This document shows positions 14,569 through 22,103 of a stretch of DNA of 25,799 bases, in pieces; the stretch's first letter is position 1; each line of letters starts with the position of its first letter. The stretch spans positions 1-25,799 of the forward strand of contig JBOGDS010000051.1 of the NCBI GenBank assembly GCA_050743075.1, written 5' to 3'. This stretch comes from JBOGDS01 sp050743075 (GTDB lineage Bacteria > Actinomycetota > Actinomycetes > Jiangellales > Jiangellaceae). The position numbers were made by a program, and so were the translations under genes. The notes under the pieces were generated by a model. The model had not been told where the DNA came from and did not search any database. It saw nothing but the letters and a program-made list of their open reading frames with translations.

Positions 14569-15495
14569 ATGCGTGCCCTCGTCGTCGTCAACCACAGCGC
14601 GACGACGACATCCCGGCGCACCCGCGACGTCCTGCTGGCAGCATTGCGGCACGACCTCAAGGTGGAGGTCGCCGAGACGACCCACCGCGGCAACGCGGTC
14701 GAGCTGGCGCGCCGGGCCCGCGATGCCGGCCTCGACCTGGTGGTCGCCGTCGGCGGTGACGGCACCGTCAACGAGGTGGTCAACGGGCTGCTCCATGACG
14801 GCGTGGGGCCCGGCGTGCCGGACCTCGCCATCGTGCCCGGCGGCAGCACCAACGTGCTCGCGCGCAACCTCGGCATCCCCGAGGACCCGGTCGAGGCGAC
14901 GGGACTCCTCCTCGACGCCGTACGGTCGGACCGCCGTAGCCCGCTCGGGCTCGGCCAGTTGGGCGACAGGTGGTTCACGTTCTGCGCGGGGGTCGGCTAC
15001 GACGCCGACGTCATCCGCGCCGTGGAGGAGCTGCGGGCGCGTGGGAAGCGCTCGACCCTTCCGCTCTACACCCGGACCGCCGTTCGCCGCTTCTTCGGGC
15101 AACCAGACCGGCGGCATGGGCCGATCACGCTGGAGCGGGACGGATCCGAGCCGGTGGAAGGCCTCGCTCTCGCCGTCGTCACCAACTGCGCGCCCTGGAC
15201 GTACCTCGGCGGGCATCCGCTCAACCCCACGCCGCGGGCGAGCTTCGACGGTGGGCTCGACCTGTTCGCCTTGACCAAGCTCGGGCTCGTGTCCACGCTG
15301 CGGCATCTTGGGCAGATCTCCATGACGCCGCAGCGGGGAGCGCGCGGCAGGGACGTGATCCTGCTCCACGACCAGACCGCGTTCCGGCTGACCTCCTCCC
15401 GCCCGGTTCCCGTCCAGGTCGACGGTGACTTCATCGGCGAGCGGTCACAGATGACGCTCCAGTCGTTCCCGGAGGCGCTGCACATCGTCCTCTGA
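14569..15495 (+). CDS. Diacylglycerol/lipid kinase family protein
   Basis: A 308-residue protein of the DAGK/YegS/LCB5 family. The catalytic N-terminal domain has the nucleotide-binding motif VVAVGGDGTVNEVVNGL at about residues 60-76 and VPGGSTNVLARNLGIP at about residues 90-105 (the usual GGGTAN motif, with Ser replacing one Gly). The C-terminal beta-sandwich ends with PVPVQVDGDFIGE, the conserved DGE-type segment. The family phosphorylates diacylglycerol or related lipids at the inner membrane surface with ATP. Its place directly ahead of whiB1 resembles the M. tuberculosis Rv3218-whiB1 neighbourhood. The ATG at 14569 is chosen because the Rossmann-like strand MRALVVVNHSA begins there and a -10 lies just upstream. 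Confidence 0.88.
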   Translation: MRALVVVNHSATTTSRRTRDVLLAALRHDLKVEVAETTHRGNAVELARRARDAGLDLVVAVGGDGTVNEVVNGLLHDGVGPGVPDLAIVPGGSTNVLARNLGIPEDPVEATGLLLDAVRSDRRSPLGLGQLGDRWFTFCAGVGYDADVIRAVEELRARGKRSTLPLYTRTAVRRFFGQPDRRHGPITLERDGSEPVEGLALAVVTNCAPWTYLGGHPLNPTPRASFDGGLDLFALTKLGLVSTLRHLGQISMTPQRGARGRDVILLHDQTAFRLTSSRPVPVQVDGDFIGERSQMTLQSFPEALHIVL

Positions 15496-15550
15496 CACGT
15501 GCCGTGATCCATGGGATAAAATGTCCTCTTTGTGCGCACTAATGTGACGA

Positions 15551-15591
15551 AAGAGACAGGATCTGGCTGAGACGAACACCACATGTCTCTT
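15551..15591. repeat. 8-bp inverted repeat in the whiB1 upstream region
   Basis: AAGAGACA (15551-15558) and TGTCTCTT (15584-15591) are exact inverted copies with 25 bases between them. They lie in the unusually AT-rich first part of the 297-base gap between the lipid kinase and whiB1. The repeat could be a regulator site or a weak end-of-transcript structure; I cannot tell which. Confidence 0.35.
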
Positions 15592-15659
15592 GTTCTCGGG
15601 TCACAGGTTTGTCACCCTTGTACGGCCGTGCGGTCACGAGCAGCCGGGGCCGTGCGGAC

Positions 15660-15686
15660 GGAACTGCGTGACCCCCTGCCGACGTT
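15660..15686 (+). promoter_or_regulatory. Candidate SigR/SigH-type promoter of whiB1
   Basis: GGAAC (15660-15664), 18 bases, then CGTT (15683-15686). This fits the SigR/SigH consensus GGAAT/C-N18-19-GTT and has exactly the same spacing as the candidate promoter of sigR in this window. Transcription would start near 15693, giving a leader of about 100 bases. Confidence 0.5.
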
Positions 15687-15710
15687 GTCGGGTTGCGGTG
15701 CACGTGGATT

Positions 15711-15726
15711 CGTGAACCATTTCACG
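15711..15726. promoter_or_regulatory. CRP/FNR-type palindrome upstream of whiB1
   Basis: CGTGAACCATTTCACG is a perfect dyad (CGTGAA / TTCACG) and fits the actinobacterial CRP pattern GTG-N8-CAC exactly. It lies 66 bases before the whiB1 ATG, inside a larger imperfect inverted repeat, GCGGTGCA (15695-15702) against TGCACCGC (15730-15737). In M. tuberculosis whiB1 is a known cAMP-CRP target, so the position supports a conserved control. Confidence 0.62.
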
Positions 15727-15792
15727 TGATGCACCGCTTCGCCGATGCCCATGCCCGGCGAGCCGTTACCTGTACGAGGAGCTGTGAGATCC

Positions 15793-16044
15793 ATGGACTG
15801 GCGCCACCGTGCCGCCTGTCGCGACGAGGACCCCGAGTTGTTCTTCCCGATCGGCAACACCGGCCCGGCGTTGCTGCAGATCGAGGAGGCCAAGGCGGTC
15901 TGCCGTCGCTGCGACGTCCGCGAGGAGTGCCTGCAATGGGCACTGGAGAGCGGACAGGACGCCGGAGTCTGGGGCGGCATGTCCGAGGACGAGCGTCGCG
16001 CGCTCAAACGTCGCAATGCCCGCGCGCGGGCCCGCGCCTACTAG
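15793..16044 (+). CDS. whiB1: WhiB1/WblE-type iron-sulfur transcription factor
   Basis: An 83-residue Wbl protein. The four cluster-binding cysteines are Cys9 (AACRD), Cys37 and Cys40 (AVCRRC) and Cys46 (EEC), followed by the GVWGG turn and the basic C-terminus RRALKRRNARARARA that contacts DNA. The sequence, especially DEDPELFFPIGNTGPALLQI and GVWGGMSEDERRALKRRNAR, is close to mycobacterial WhiB1. WhiB1 carries a [4Fe-4S] cluster that reacts with nitric oxide and it binds SigA region 4. GAGGAG ends 11 bases before the ATG at 15793. The 297-base upstream region holds a SigR-like promoter and a CRP-type site. A strong hairpin follows the stop. Confidence 0.95.
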   Translation: MDWRHRAACRDEDPELFFPIGNTGPALLQIEEAKAVCRRCDVREECLQWALESGQDAGVWGGMSEDERRALKRRNARARARAY

Positions 16045-16057
16045 ACCGGATCAGTCA

Positions 16058-16089
16058 GCGCCCCGCCCGCCAGCCAGCCGGCGGGGCGC
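16058..16089. terminator. Terminator hairpin between whiB1 and pdtaS
   Basis: GCGCCCCGCC (16058-16067) pairs perfectly with GGCGGGGCGC (16080-16089) around a 12-base loop. It lies between two convergent genes and probably serves both. No T-tract is present. Confidence 0.75.
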
Positions 16090-16126
16090 GCTGCTGCCCC
16101 CAGCCCACAGTCCACCCGTCCGTCGA

Positions 16127-17602
16127 TCACGGCGGCTGCTGGGCCTCCCGGGCTGGCAGGTCGAGCACGACTCGGGTACCCCTCGAGGGCCGCGCTCCGA
16201 CGGCCAGCGTCCCGCCGAGTTCCCCGACCACCAGGGTGCGGACGATCTGCAGCCCGAGCCGGCCGGACTCCTCCGCGTCGAACCCCGGAGGTAGGCCACG
16301 ACCGTCGTCGTCGACGACGACCCGGAGCCGACCGGCCCGGCGGTCCGCAACCAGCTCGACCCGGCCCGCGGCCGCCCCGACGCCGTGCTCCAGCGCGTTC
16401 TGAAGGATCTCGGTGAGTGCCATCGCCAGCGGCGTCGCCACACCGGCGTCGAGAACCCCGAACGATCCGGTCCGATCCGCCTGCACCCTTGGCTCAGCCG
16501 TCGCCACCTCCACCACCATGGCCAGTAGCCGGTCGGCGATGCCGTCGAAGTCGACCGTGTCGTCGACGTTCTGGGACAACGTGTCGTGGACGATGGCGAT
16601 CGTTCCGACCCGACGGACCGCCTCCTCCAGCGCCACTCTGCCTTCCGGCGCTCCGAGGCGGCGCGCCTGGAGCCGGAGCAGGGCGGCCACGGTCTGCAGG
16701 TTGTTCTTGACCCGATGGTGGATCTCGCGAATCGTCGCGTCCTTGGTGATCAGCTCGCGTTCGCGGCGCCGGACCTCGGTGACGTCGCGGCACAGCACCA
16801 GCGCGCCGACGTGCTCGCCGCCCGGGTCCAGCGGGATCGCGCGCAACGTCATGAACGCCCCGTTTCCCTCGAGCTCCGTGCGCCGGTGGGCACGGCCGCC
16901 CGCCACGACCTCGACGGCCTCGTCCACGGCGCCCGCCGGAGGCGCGAGGCGGGCCGTGACCTCGCCGAGCCGCTCCCCCACCAGATCCGCCGTGAGCCCG
17001 AGCCGGCGGTAGGCGGACAGTGCATTCGGGCTGGCATAGGTGACGGCGCCGTCGGCGTCGAGGCGGATCAGCCCGTCGCCGACCCGCGGCGCGCCACGGC
17101 AGCCCATGTCCGTGCCCCTGCTCGGGAAACGCCCCTCGGCGACCAGCTTCGCCAACAGGCCGGCGCACTCCAGGTAGACGAGCTCCAGGCGGCTGGGCGT
17201 ACGCACCGACATGAGGTTGGTGTTGCGCGCGACGACGGCGAGCACGTCGTCGCCGCGGCGCACAGGGATCGCCTCCACCCGGACCGGCACGTCGTCCCAC
17301 CACTCCGGGTCGCCGTCGCGACGGATCCGACCCTCGTCGAACGCCGCGTCGACGAGCGGCCTCCGCCCACGGCGAAGCAGGGACCCTACAAGGTCCTCGA
17401 CGTAGGCGGTCGGCCCGGTCGTCGGCCGCATCTGCGCCGCCGCGAAGTAGCCGTCGCCGCCGCGGTTCGGCACCCACAGCACGAGGTCGGCGAAGGACAG
17501 GTCGGCCAGCAGCTGCCAGTCAGCGACCAGAGCGTGCAGCCACTCGAGATCTCCCTCGGAGAGGTCGGTGTGAAGACGGACGACGTCGTTGAGCGACGGC
17601 AC
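16127..17602 (-). CDS. pdtaS: PdtaS-type sensor histidine kinase
   Basis: A 491-residue soluble kinase with no membrane helix. Residues 1 to about 150 form a GAF-like sensor domain, about 180-300 a PAS domain (GDGLIRLDADGAVTYASPNALSAYRRLG), and about 300-490 a HisKA_2/HWE-related kinase. The phospho-acceptor is in TIREIHHRVKNNLQTVAALLRLQARRL; the ATP-lid boxes are MALTEILQNALEHG (N), VVVDDDGRGLPPGF (G1) and GRLGLQIVRTLV (G2). In mycobacteria PdtaS phosphorylates the ANTAR-domain RNA-binding response regulator PdtaR and responds to redox-related or nucleotide signals; no PdtaR is in this window. The GTG at 17602 is chosen because a TANNNT -10 lies 7 bases upstream and the sequence VPSLNDVVRLH fits the family N-terminus. 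Confidence 0.93.
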   Translation of the reverse strand: MPSLNDVVRLHTDLSEGDLEWLHALVADWQLLADLSFADLVLWVPNRGGDGYFAAAQMRPTTGPTAYVEDLVGSLLRRGRRPLVDAAFDEGRIRRDGDPEWWDDVPVRVEAIPVRRGDDVLAVVARNTNLMSVRTPSRLELVYLECAGLLAKLVAEGRFPSRGTDMGCRGAPRVGDGLIRLDADGAVTYASPNALSAYRRLGLTADLVGERLGEVTARLAPPAGAVDEAVEVVAGGRAHRRTELEGNGAFMTLRAIPLDPGGEHVGALVLCRDVTEVRRRERELITKDATIREIHHRVKNNLQTVAALLRLQARRLGAPEGRVALEEAVRRVGTIAIVHDTLSQNVDDTVDFDGIADRLLAMVVEVATAEPRVQADRTGSFGVLDAGVATPLAMALTEILQNALEHGVGAAAGRVELVADRRAGRLRVVVDDDGRGLPPGFDAEESGRLGLQIVRTLVVGELGGTLAVGARPSRGTRVVLDLPAREAQQPP

Positions 17603-17609
17603 GACAGCG

Positions 17610-17615
17610 AGCCTA
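17610..17615 (-). promoter_or_regulatory. Leaderless -10 (TAGGCT) of pdtaS
   Basis: On the minus strand TAGGCT ends exactly 7 bases before the GTG at 17602. This supports a leaderless transcript and the choice of start codon. Confidence 0.5.
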
Positions 17616-17679
17616 GGACGTGCACCAGGCGGCCAGACCCGCGGCAGCGTCGGCGGTTTACCTCTGCGAAGATGCCAGC

Positions 17680-18561
17680 GTGCGGATGTCGTACTGGGAG
17701 CGGGTCGTTGCCGACGGCTACCGGGTACCACACGGCGCGGCGCTGGACGACCTGACGACCGACCTGGTCTCGATGCTGGGCAGCGGCGATCCGCGCGTCC
17801 GCGACGACATCGCCTACTCGGTCCTGTCGACCTGGATTGCCGAGGGCGTGTACGACGAGCTGCTCGCCGGCCTGGGCGACGGCCTGGTCCTCGGTCTGCG
17901 GGTCGGGCTGGGCGAAGACGGCACCGACACCGTGCTGCGCCGGTCGTTCTCGGCGGTCGGACTCGCTGCGGTGATCGCCCGCGACAACGTCGTCCACACG
18001 CTACATCCCACCACGGTGCTGACCTGGGCCGATCGCTCGGTGGCATGGTTCCTGGCCGAGCGCGACCTGCGCGGCTGGGTGCCCGAGCGCGGCTGGGTGC
18101 ACACCGTCGCCCACGGTGCCGACGTGCTGGGGACGCTGGCGGCGTCGCGCTACCTCGGCGCGGAGGAGCTGCGCGTCCTGCTGGACGTCGTGTCCGAACG
18201 GCTGCTCATCCCGACCGAGCACCGGTTCGCCGCCGGCGAGGACGACCGGCTCGCGTACGCGACGATGTCTCTGCTGCACCGCAACCTGGTGCCGGTGGAA
18301 GCCCTCGAGCACTGGCTGGAGCGGCTGTCGACGATCTGGGCCGAACCGGCGGAGCCGGGCGGGCACGAACCTGCTGGCCGCAGCAACGGCATCGCCTACG
18401 CCCGCGCCTTGCATCTCCAGCTGCTGCTCGGCGTCAGCGGTACGCCTGGGCAGGACGCCTCCGCCGCAGCGGGGGTGACGCCGACCTGCCGCCCGGACCT
18501 CCTGATCGCCCTGCAGCGGTCGCTGCGCAACAGTGCCCCCCACATCTTCCGCCGTCCCTGA
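17680..18561 (+). CDS. DUF2785 domain-containing protein
   Basis: A protein of about 293 residues with the DUF2785 pattern. It is an all-alpha protein with repeated helices, including DDIAYSVLSTWIAEGVY, RSFSAVGLAAVIARDN, RDLRGWVPERGWVHTVAHGADVLGTLA and an arginine/histidine-containing centre. The WVHTVAHGAD segment is the most family-like. Function is unknown; no catalytic motif is proven. The start is either the GTG at 17680, 6 bases after GAAGAT (a weak leaderless -10), or the ATG at 17686. It is divergent from pdtaS, with 77 bases between the starts, and begins the accessory stretch that separates pdtaS from the biotin carrier gene. Confidence 0.78.
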   Translation: MRMSYWERVVADGYRVPHGAALDDLTTDLVSMLGSGDPRVRDDIAYSVLSTWIAEGVYDELLAGLGDGLVLGLRVGLGEDGTDTVLRRSFSAVGLAAVIARDNVVHTLHPTTVLTWADRSVAWFLAERDLRGWVPERGWVHTVAHGADVLGTLAASRYLGAEELRVLLDVVSERLLIPTEHRFAAGEDDRLAYATMSLLHRNLVPVEALEHWLERLSTIWAEPAEPGGHEPAGRSNGIAYARALHLQLLLGVSGTPGQDASAAAGVTPTCRPDLLIALQRSLRNSAPHIFRRP

Positions 18562-18593
18562 TCCGCATCCCACCTCCCCCGCTCCCCGGCATG

Positions 18594-18599
18594 TACGGT
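18594..18599 (+). promoter_or_regulatory. Leaderless -10 (TACGGT) of the TPP-enzyme gene
   Basis: TACGGT ends exactly 7 bases before the GTG at 18607. This places transcription start on the start codon and argues against the in-frame GTG three codons earlier. Confidence 0.55.
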
Positions 18600-18606
18600 G
18601 ACACGC

Positions 18607-20286
18607 GTGACTAGTTCGCATCGCAACAACACTGCGGCACGGGCTCTGGAGGGCCACGCGGGTGACCATGCCGGGGCAGTGTTCGCCAACCACGGCGTCG
18701 AGACCATGTGGACGCTCTCCGGCGCGCACGTCTTCCCGCTCTACGACGCCGCGGTTCGTCAGCAGCCCCCGATGCGGCTTGTCGACGTGCGGCACGAGCA
18801 GACGGCCGTCTTCGGCGCGGAGGCCACGGCCAAGCTCACCCGACGCCCCGGGCTCGCGGTCCTGACCGCCGGACCGGGCGTCACCAACGGCGTGAGCGGC
18901 ATCGCGCAGGCGAACTTCAGCGGCGTGCCCCTGCTCGCCGTCGGAGGCCGGGCCCCGCAGTTCCGATGGGGCACGGGCGCGTTGCAGGAGCTCGACCACC
19001 CGCCGATCCTGGCTTCGGTCACCAAGCGTTCGGTCACCGCCCACACCACCGCGGACGTGGCCGGGGTGCTCGACGATGCGCTGCGCGTGGCGAACACGCC
19101 GCACCGCGGTCCGGTGTTCGTCGACGTGCCCATGGACGAGCTCTACAGCCGCGCCGAGGTGGAGATCCCGGGCGTGACGCCGCCGGTGAAGGCCGGGCCT
19201 GATCCGGACGCCGTCACCGCGGTGGCGGCCTTGCTCGCGTCGGCCCACCAACCGGTCCTGGTCCTGGGTTCCGACGTCTGGATGGACGGCGCCGAGGAGG
19301 CCGCGGTGCGGTTCGCCGAAGAGACGGGCATTCCCGTGGTCGCCAACGGCATGGGCCGCGGCGTCCTCCGCCGCGGCCACCACCTGCTCGTCACGCGGGC
19401 GCGCTCGGCCGCGTTCAAGCGGGCGGACCTCGTGGTCGTCGCCGGGACACCTCTGGACTTCCGGCTGGCGTTCGGCGTGTTCGGCGGCGACTCTGGTGCG
19501 CCAGCCCAGGTCGTCCACCTGGCTGACTCAGCCGGCCAGCTGGCAGGCCATGTGGAGCTAGCCGCAGCCGTGGCCGGCGACCTGACCCTGGTCTTCGACG
19601 GGCTGCGCGTGGCGTACGAGGCGGAGCTTCGGCACACCTCCCACGACGACTGGGCCGCCGAGCTGCGCGCCGGTGTAGCGGCGGCCGTCGAGCGCGACGC
19701 GCCACTTCTCGCCGCCGATGCCGATCCGATCCATCCGGCGCGGATCTACGGCGAACTGCTGCCGCGACTCGCCGGCGACGCCGTCGTGATCGGTGACGGC
19801 GGCGACTTCGTGTCCTGGGCCGGCAAGTTCGTCGAGCCTGGACGGCCCGGTTGCTGGCTGGATCCTGGACCGTTCGGATGCCTGGGCGCCGGCGCGGGTG
19901 CCGCTGCGGCCGCTCGACTGGCCCGACCGTCGAGCCAGGTCGTCCTGCTCTACGGCGACGGCGCCGCGGGCCTGTCGCTGATGGACGTCGACACGCTGGT
20001 CCGCCACCGGCTGCCCGTCGTCATCGTGGTCGGCAACAACGGCGCGTGGGGGCTGGAGAAGCACCCGATGCGGTTCCTCTACGGCTATGACGTCGCCACC
20101 GACCTTCGCCAGGAGACCGGCTACGACGCGATCGTGCAGGCGCTCGGTGGGGCTGGCGAGACGGTGATCCGCCCGGACGAGATCGGCCCGGCCCTACGCC
20201 GCGCCTTCGACGCCAACCTGCCCTACCTGGTCAACGTCCACTGCGACCCGGCGATCGCCTACCCCCGCTCGACGACTGGCGTCTGA
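18607..20286 (+). CDS. Acetolactate synthase-like TPP enzyme (IlvG-type)
   Basis: A 559-residue three-domain thiamine-diphosphate enzyme. The N-terminal domain has the catalytic glutamate in DVRHEQTAVFGAEATAKLTR and the LTAGPGVTNGVSGIAQA segment. RAPQFRWGTGALQELDHPP resembles the IlvG branch of acetolactate synthases. The C-terminal cofactor motif runs from LLYGDGAAGLSL to IVVGNNGAWGLEKHP. Expected chemistry is decarboxylation or carboligation of a 2-oxo acid such as pyruvate, but the family also contains oxalyl-CoA and benzoylformate-type decarboxylases, so the substrate is not fixed. No small regulatory subunit (IlvN) is nearby, so a specialised rather than housekeeping role is likely. It is convergent with the GlxA-type regulator, with only 7 bases between the stop codons. 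Confidence 0.85.
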   Translation: MTSSHRNNTAARALEGHAGDHAGAVFANHGVETMWTLSGAHVFPLYDAAVRQQPPMRLVDVRHEQTAVFGAEATAKLTRRPGLAVLTAGPGVTNGVSGIAQANFSGVPLLAVGGRAPQFRWGTGALQELDHPPILASVTKRSVTAHTTADVAGVLDDALRVANTPHRGPVFVDVPMDELYSRAEVEIPGVTPPVKAGPDPDAVTAVAALLASAHQPVLVLGSDVWMDGAEEAAVRFAEETGIPVVANGMGRGVLRRGHHLLVTRARSAAFKRADLVVVAGTPLDFRLAFGVFGGDSGAPAQVVHLADSAGQLAGHVELAAAVAGDLTLVFDGLRVAYEAELRHTSHDDWAAELRAGVAAAVERDAPLLAADADPIHPARIYGELLPRLAGDAVVIGDGGDFVSWAGKFVEPGRPGCWLDPGPFGCLGAGAGAAAAARLARPSSQVVLLYGDGAAGLSLMDVDTLVRHRLPVVIVVGNNGAWGLEKHPMRFLYGYDVATDLRQETGYDAIVQALGGAGETVIRPDEIGPALRRAFDANLPYLVNVHCDPAIAYPRSTTGV

Positions 20287-20293
20287 CCCTCGG

Positions 20294-21247
20294 TCACCGC
20301 GGCGTGTGGCGGAAGGCGGACCGGTACGCCTGCGGGGTGGTGCCGAGACGCCTGGCGAAGTGGTGGCGCAGCACGCTCGCAGTGCCGAAGCCGCACCGTG
20401 AGGCGACGGCCTCGATCGGGTCGTCGCCCTCCTCGAGCAGTCTCTGCGCGGCCGAGACCCGCTGCGCGAGCAACCAGTCGTACGGCGTCGTTCCCGTCTC
20501 GGCCCGGAACCTGCGGGCGAAGGTACGTGGCGACATGTTCGCCAGCCTGGCGAGCGACTCGACGGTCAACTCCTCGTCCAGATGGCCGGCCATGTAGTCG
20601 AGGACGCCGGACAGGGTCTGCACCCCCGCCGGACGGATCGGCGCCTCGACGAACTGGGCCTGACCGCCGTCGCGGTGCGGCGGCACGACCATGCGGCGGG
20701 CCACGGCGGACGCGACCGCGGCGCCGTACTCCTTGCGCCACAGGTGCAAGCATGCGTCAAGGCCGGCGGCCGAGCCGGCGCTGGTGATCACCGGGTCGTC
20801 GTCGACGTAGAGGACGTCGCAGTCGACCTTGGCCAGCGGGTAGCGCGCCGCGAGCTCGTCGGCGAACCGCCAGTGCGTTGTGCAGCGGCGGCCGTCGAGC
20901 AGGCCGGCTGCGGCCAGCACGAACGCTCCCGAGCACACCGACAGGACCCTGGCGCCCCGCTCGACGGCAGCGCGCAGCGCGTCCAGGGCTGCCTCGGAGT
21001 ACCGCCCGTCCCGCGGCATAGCGGGTACGCCGATCAGATCGGCCTCGGCGAGCCGATCGAGGCCGTGGTCGACAACGAGCCCGAACCCCGCCGAGGTCTC
21101 GACCTGCCCGGGCGTCACCCCGCACACCGCGAAGTCCAGCCGAGGCAGTCCCTGCTCGGAACGGTCCACGCCGAAGGCCTCACACAGCACACCAAGCTCG
21201 AAGGGCGCGACCCCGTCGAGCGTGATCGCAGCCACATTTCGGAGCAT
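20294..21247 (-). CDS. GlxA/AdpA-family regulator (DJ-1/PfpI + AraC)
   Basis: A 317-residue regulator. Residues 1 to about 190 are a DJ-1/PfpI (GATase1-like) domain with the nucleophile-elbow segment VLSVCSGAFVLAAAGLLDGRRCTTHW. Residues of about 215-315 are two AraC-type helix-turn-helix motifs: LTVESLARLANMSPRTFARRFRAETGTTPYDWL and DPIEAVASRCGFGTASVLRHHFARRLGTTPQAYR. The architecture is that of AdpA and GlxA/FtrA regulators. The start at 21247 (MLRNVAAITLDGVAPFELG) matches the family N-terminus; the longer upstream reading is unlike it. Two palindromic sites, one 11 and one 51 bases upstream of the start, probably mediate autoregulation. Neighbouring targets could be the 42-residue membrane peptide and GNAT gene, or the TPP enzyme; this is inference. 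Confidence 0.9.
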   Translation of the reverse strand: MLRNVAAITLDGVAPFELGVLCEAFGVDRSEQGLPRLDFAVCGVTPGQVETSAGFGLVVDHGLDRLAEADLIGVPAMPRDGRYSEAALDALRAAVERGARVLSVCSGAFVLAAAGLLDGRRCTTHWRFADELAARYPLAKVDCDVLYVDDDPVITSAGSAAGLDACLHLWRKEYGAAVASAVARRMVVPPHRDGGQAQFVEAPIRPAGVQTLSGVLDYMAGHLDEELTVESLARLANMSPRTFARRFRAETGTTPYDWLLAQRVSAAQRLLEEGDDPIEAVASRCGFGTASVLRHHFARRLGTTPQAYRSAFRHTPR

Positions 21248-21257
21248 CTCAACAGTA

Positions 21258-21315
21258 TGCCACACGCGTTGGCAGGATATCGATGGACTATGACAGTCCT
21301 GCCACTGTTGGCAGG
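21258..21315. promoter_or_regulatory. Paired operator sites between the regulator and the small membrane ORF
   Basis: Site 1 is TGCCA-N7-TGGCA (21258-21274). Site 2 is CCTGCCACTGTTGGCAGG (21298-21315), a perfect 7-bp dyad with a 4-base centre. Both carry the 11-base direct repeat GTTGGCAGGAT (21268-21278 and 21307-21317), 39 bases apart, close to four helical turns. TGGCAGGAT resembles the AdpA consensus TGGCSNGWWY. A CATACT -10 for the regulator ends 6 bases before its ATG and lies within site 1's edge, so binding there would block it. Confidence 0.6.
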
Positions 21316-21341
21316 ATGTCTTTGGATGCAGACTTCCAGTC

Positions 21342-21470
21342 ATGACCACCTTCCTGATGGCGGCATTCGTCCTCATCGTCGTCGTCGCCGCCGCGGCCTG
21401 GGCGCGGACGGACCGCATCCGCATCCCCGACCGCGGCCGGTACCCCCGCACCTCTCGGCTCTGGTCCTAG
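21342..21470 (+). CDS. Putative 42-residue single-span membrane protein
   Basis: ATG at 21342 to TAG at 21470. The N-terminus MTTFLMAAFVLIVVVAAAAW is one hydrophobic helix; the rest is a short, basic cytoplasmic-type tail starting ARTDRIRIPDRGRYP. Nearly every codon ends in G or C, like true genes in the window. I see no ribosome-binding site. It lies just downstream of the paired operator, divergent from the GlxA-type regulator, so it may be that regulator's direct target. I recognise no family. Confidence 0.5.
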   Translation: MTTFLMAAFVLIVVVAAAAWARTDRIRIPDRGRYPRTSRLWS

Positions 21471-21504
21471 ATCACCTGGCCCCGGCCGCCCGTGTCGCGC
21501 TCGC

Positions 21505-21510
21505 TACGCT
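21505..21510 (+). promoter_or_regulatory. Leaderless -10 (TACGCT) of the GNAT gene
   Basis: TACGCT ends 6 bases before the GTG at 21517 and fits the leaderless pattern seen at several other genes here. Confidence 0.5.
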
Positions 21511-21516
21511 GCCGGC

Positions 21517-22038
21517 GTGGCCCGGGCAGCGACGTTCGTCGTACGGCCGGTGGGCACGTCCGAGCTCGCCCAGGCCGGCGCCGTCACCGAAGCGTCCTAC
21601 CGTGTCTTCTACCAGGACCTCGGCCCCTGGGCAGAGGTGTTTCCGTCGTACGCACCCCAGCTCCGTGACGTCGCCCGGCGGGCCGACGAAGCGGAGGTCC
21701 TGGTCGCGGTCGCGCGCGGCGGCGACCTCATCGGCACCGTGACGTTCTGCCGGGCCGGCAGCCCGTGGCAGGAGATCGCCGCCGAGGGCGAGGCTGAGTT
21801 GCGCATGCTCGCCGTCCTGCCGGCCTTACAACGGCTCGGCGTCGGCCGCGCCCTGACCCAGGCCTGCATCGACCGCGCACGGCTGCTGGGTTCTCGTGCC
21901 CTCGTGCTCTCGACACCGGCCCTGGCGACGCCGCCGCAGCGGCTGTACGAGGGCCTGGGCTTCCGCCGGGTCCCGCTACGGGACTGGAAGCCCGAACCAG
22001 GCCTCGGGCTACTCGCCTACGCCAAGGCCCTCAACTGA
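21517..22038 (+). CDS. GNAT-family N-acetyltransferase
   Basis: A 173-residue acetyltransferase. Motif A, LRMLAVLPALQRLGVGRALTQACIDRARLLG (about residues 91-120), contains the acetyl-CoA pyrophosphate loop Q-R-L-G-V-G-R. Strand and helix B follow in ALVLSTPALATPPQRLYEGLGFRRVP, with the conserved Tyr of YEGLGF as the likely proton donor. The acceptor (amine of a small molecule or protein) cannot be told. The GTG at 21517 sits 6 bases after a TANNNT hexamer. It has a TTA leucine codon at 21826-21828, rare in this GC-rich window. It lies between the small membrane ORF and the lysyl-oxidase-like gene, all on the plus strand. Confidence 0.88.
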   Translation: MARAATFVVRPVGTSELAQAGAVTEASYRVFYQDLGPWAEVFPSYAPQLRDVARRADEAEVLVAVARGGDLIGTVTFCRAGSPWQEIAAEGEAELRMLAVLPALQRLGVGRALTQACIDRARLLGSRALVLSTPALATPPQRLYEGLGFRRVPLRDWKPEPGLGLLAYAKALN

Positions 22039-22103
22039 ACCTGGGAGTGAACGGGTGCGTTCGCGTAACGTAAAGGCCCTCGACCGCGGCGAAACGAGTG
22101 CAG

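Noticed and set aside
20284..20296. TGACC/GGTCA dyad between the convergent stops
   Set aside because: The stem is only 5 bp around 3 bases and is made of the two stop codons; too small for a terminator.
21826..21828. TTA codon in the GNAT gene as a sign of bldA-type developmental control
   Set aside because: A single TTA codon is weak evidence and this organism is probably not a Streptomyces; noted only as rare codon use.
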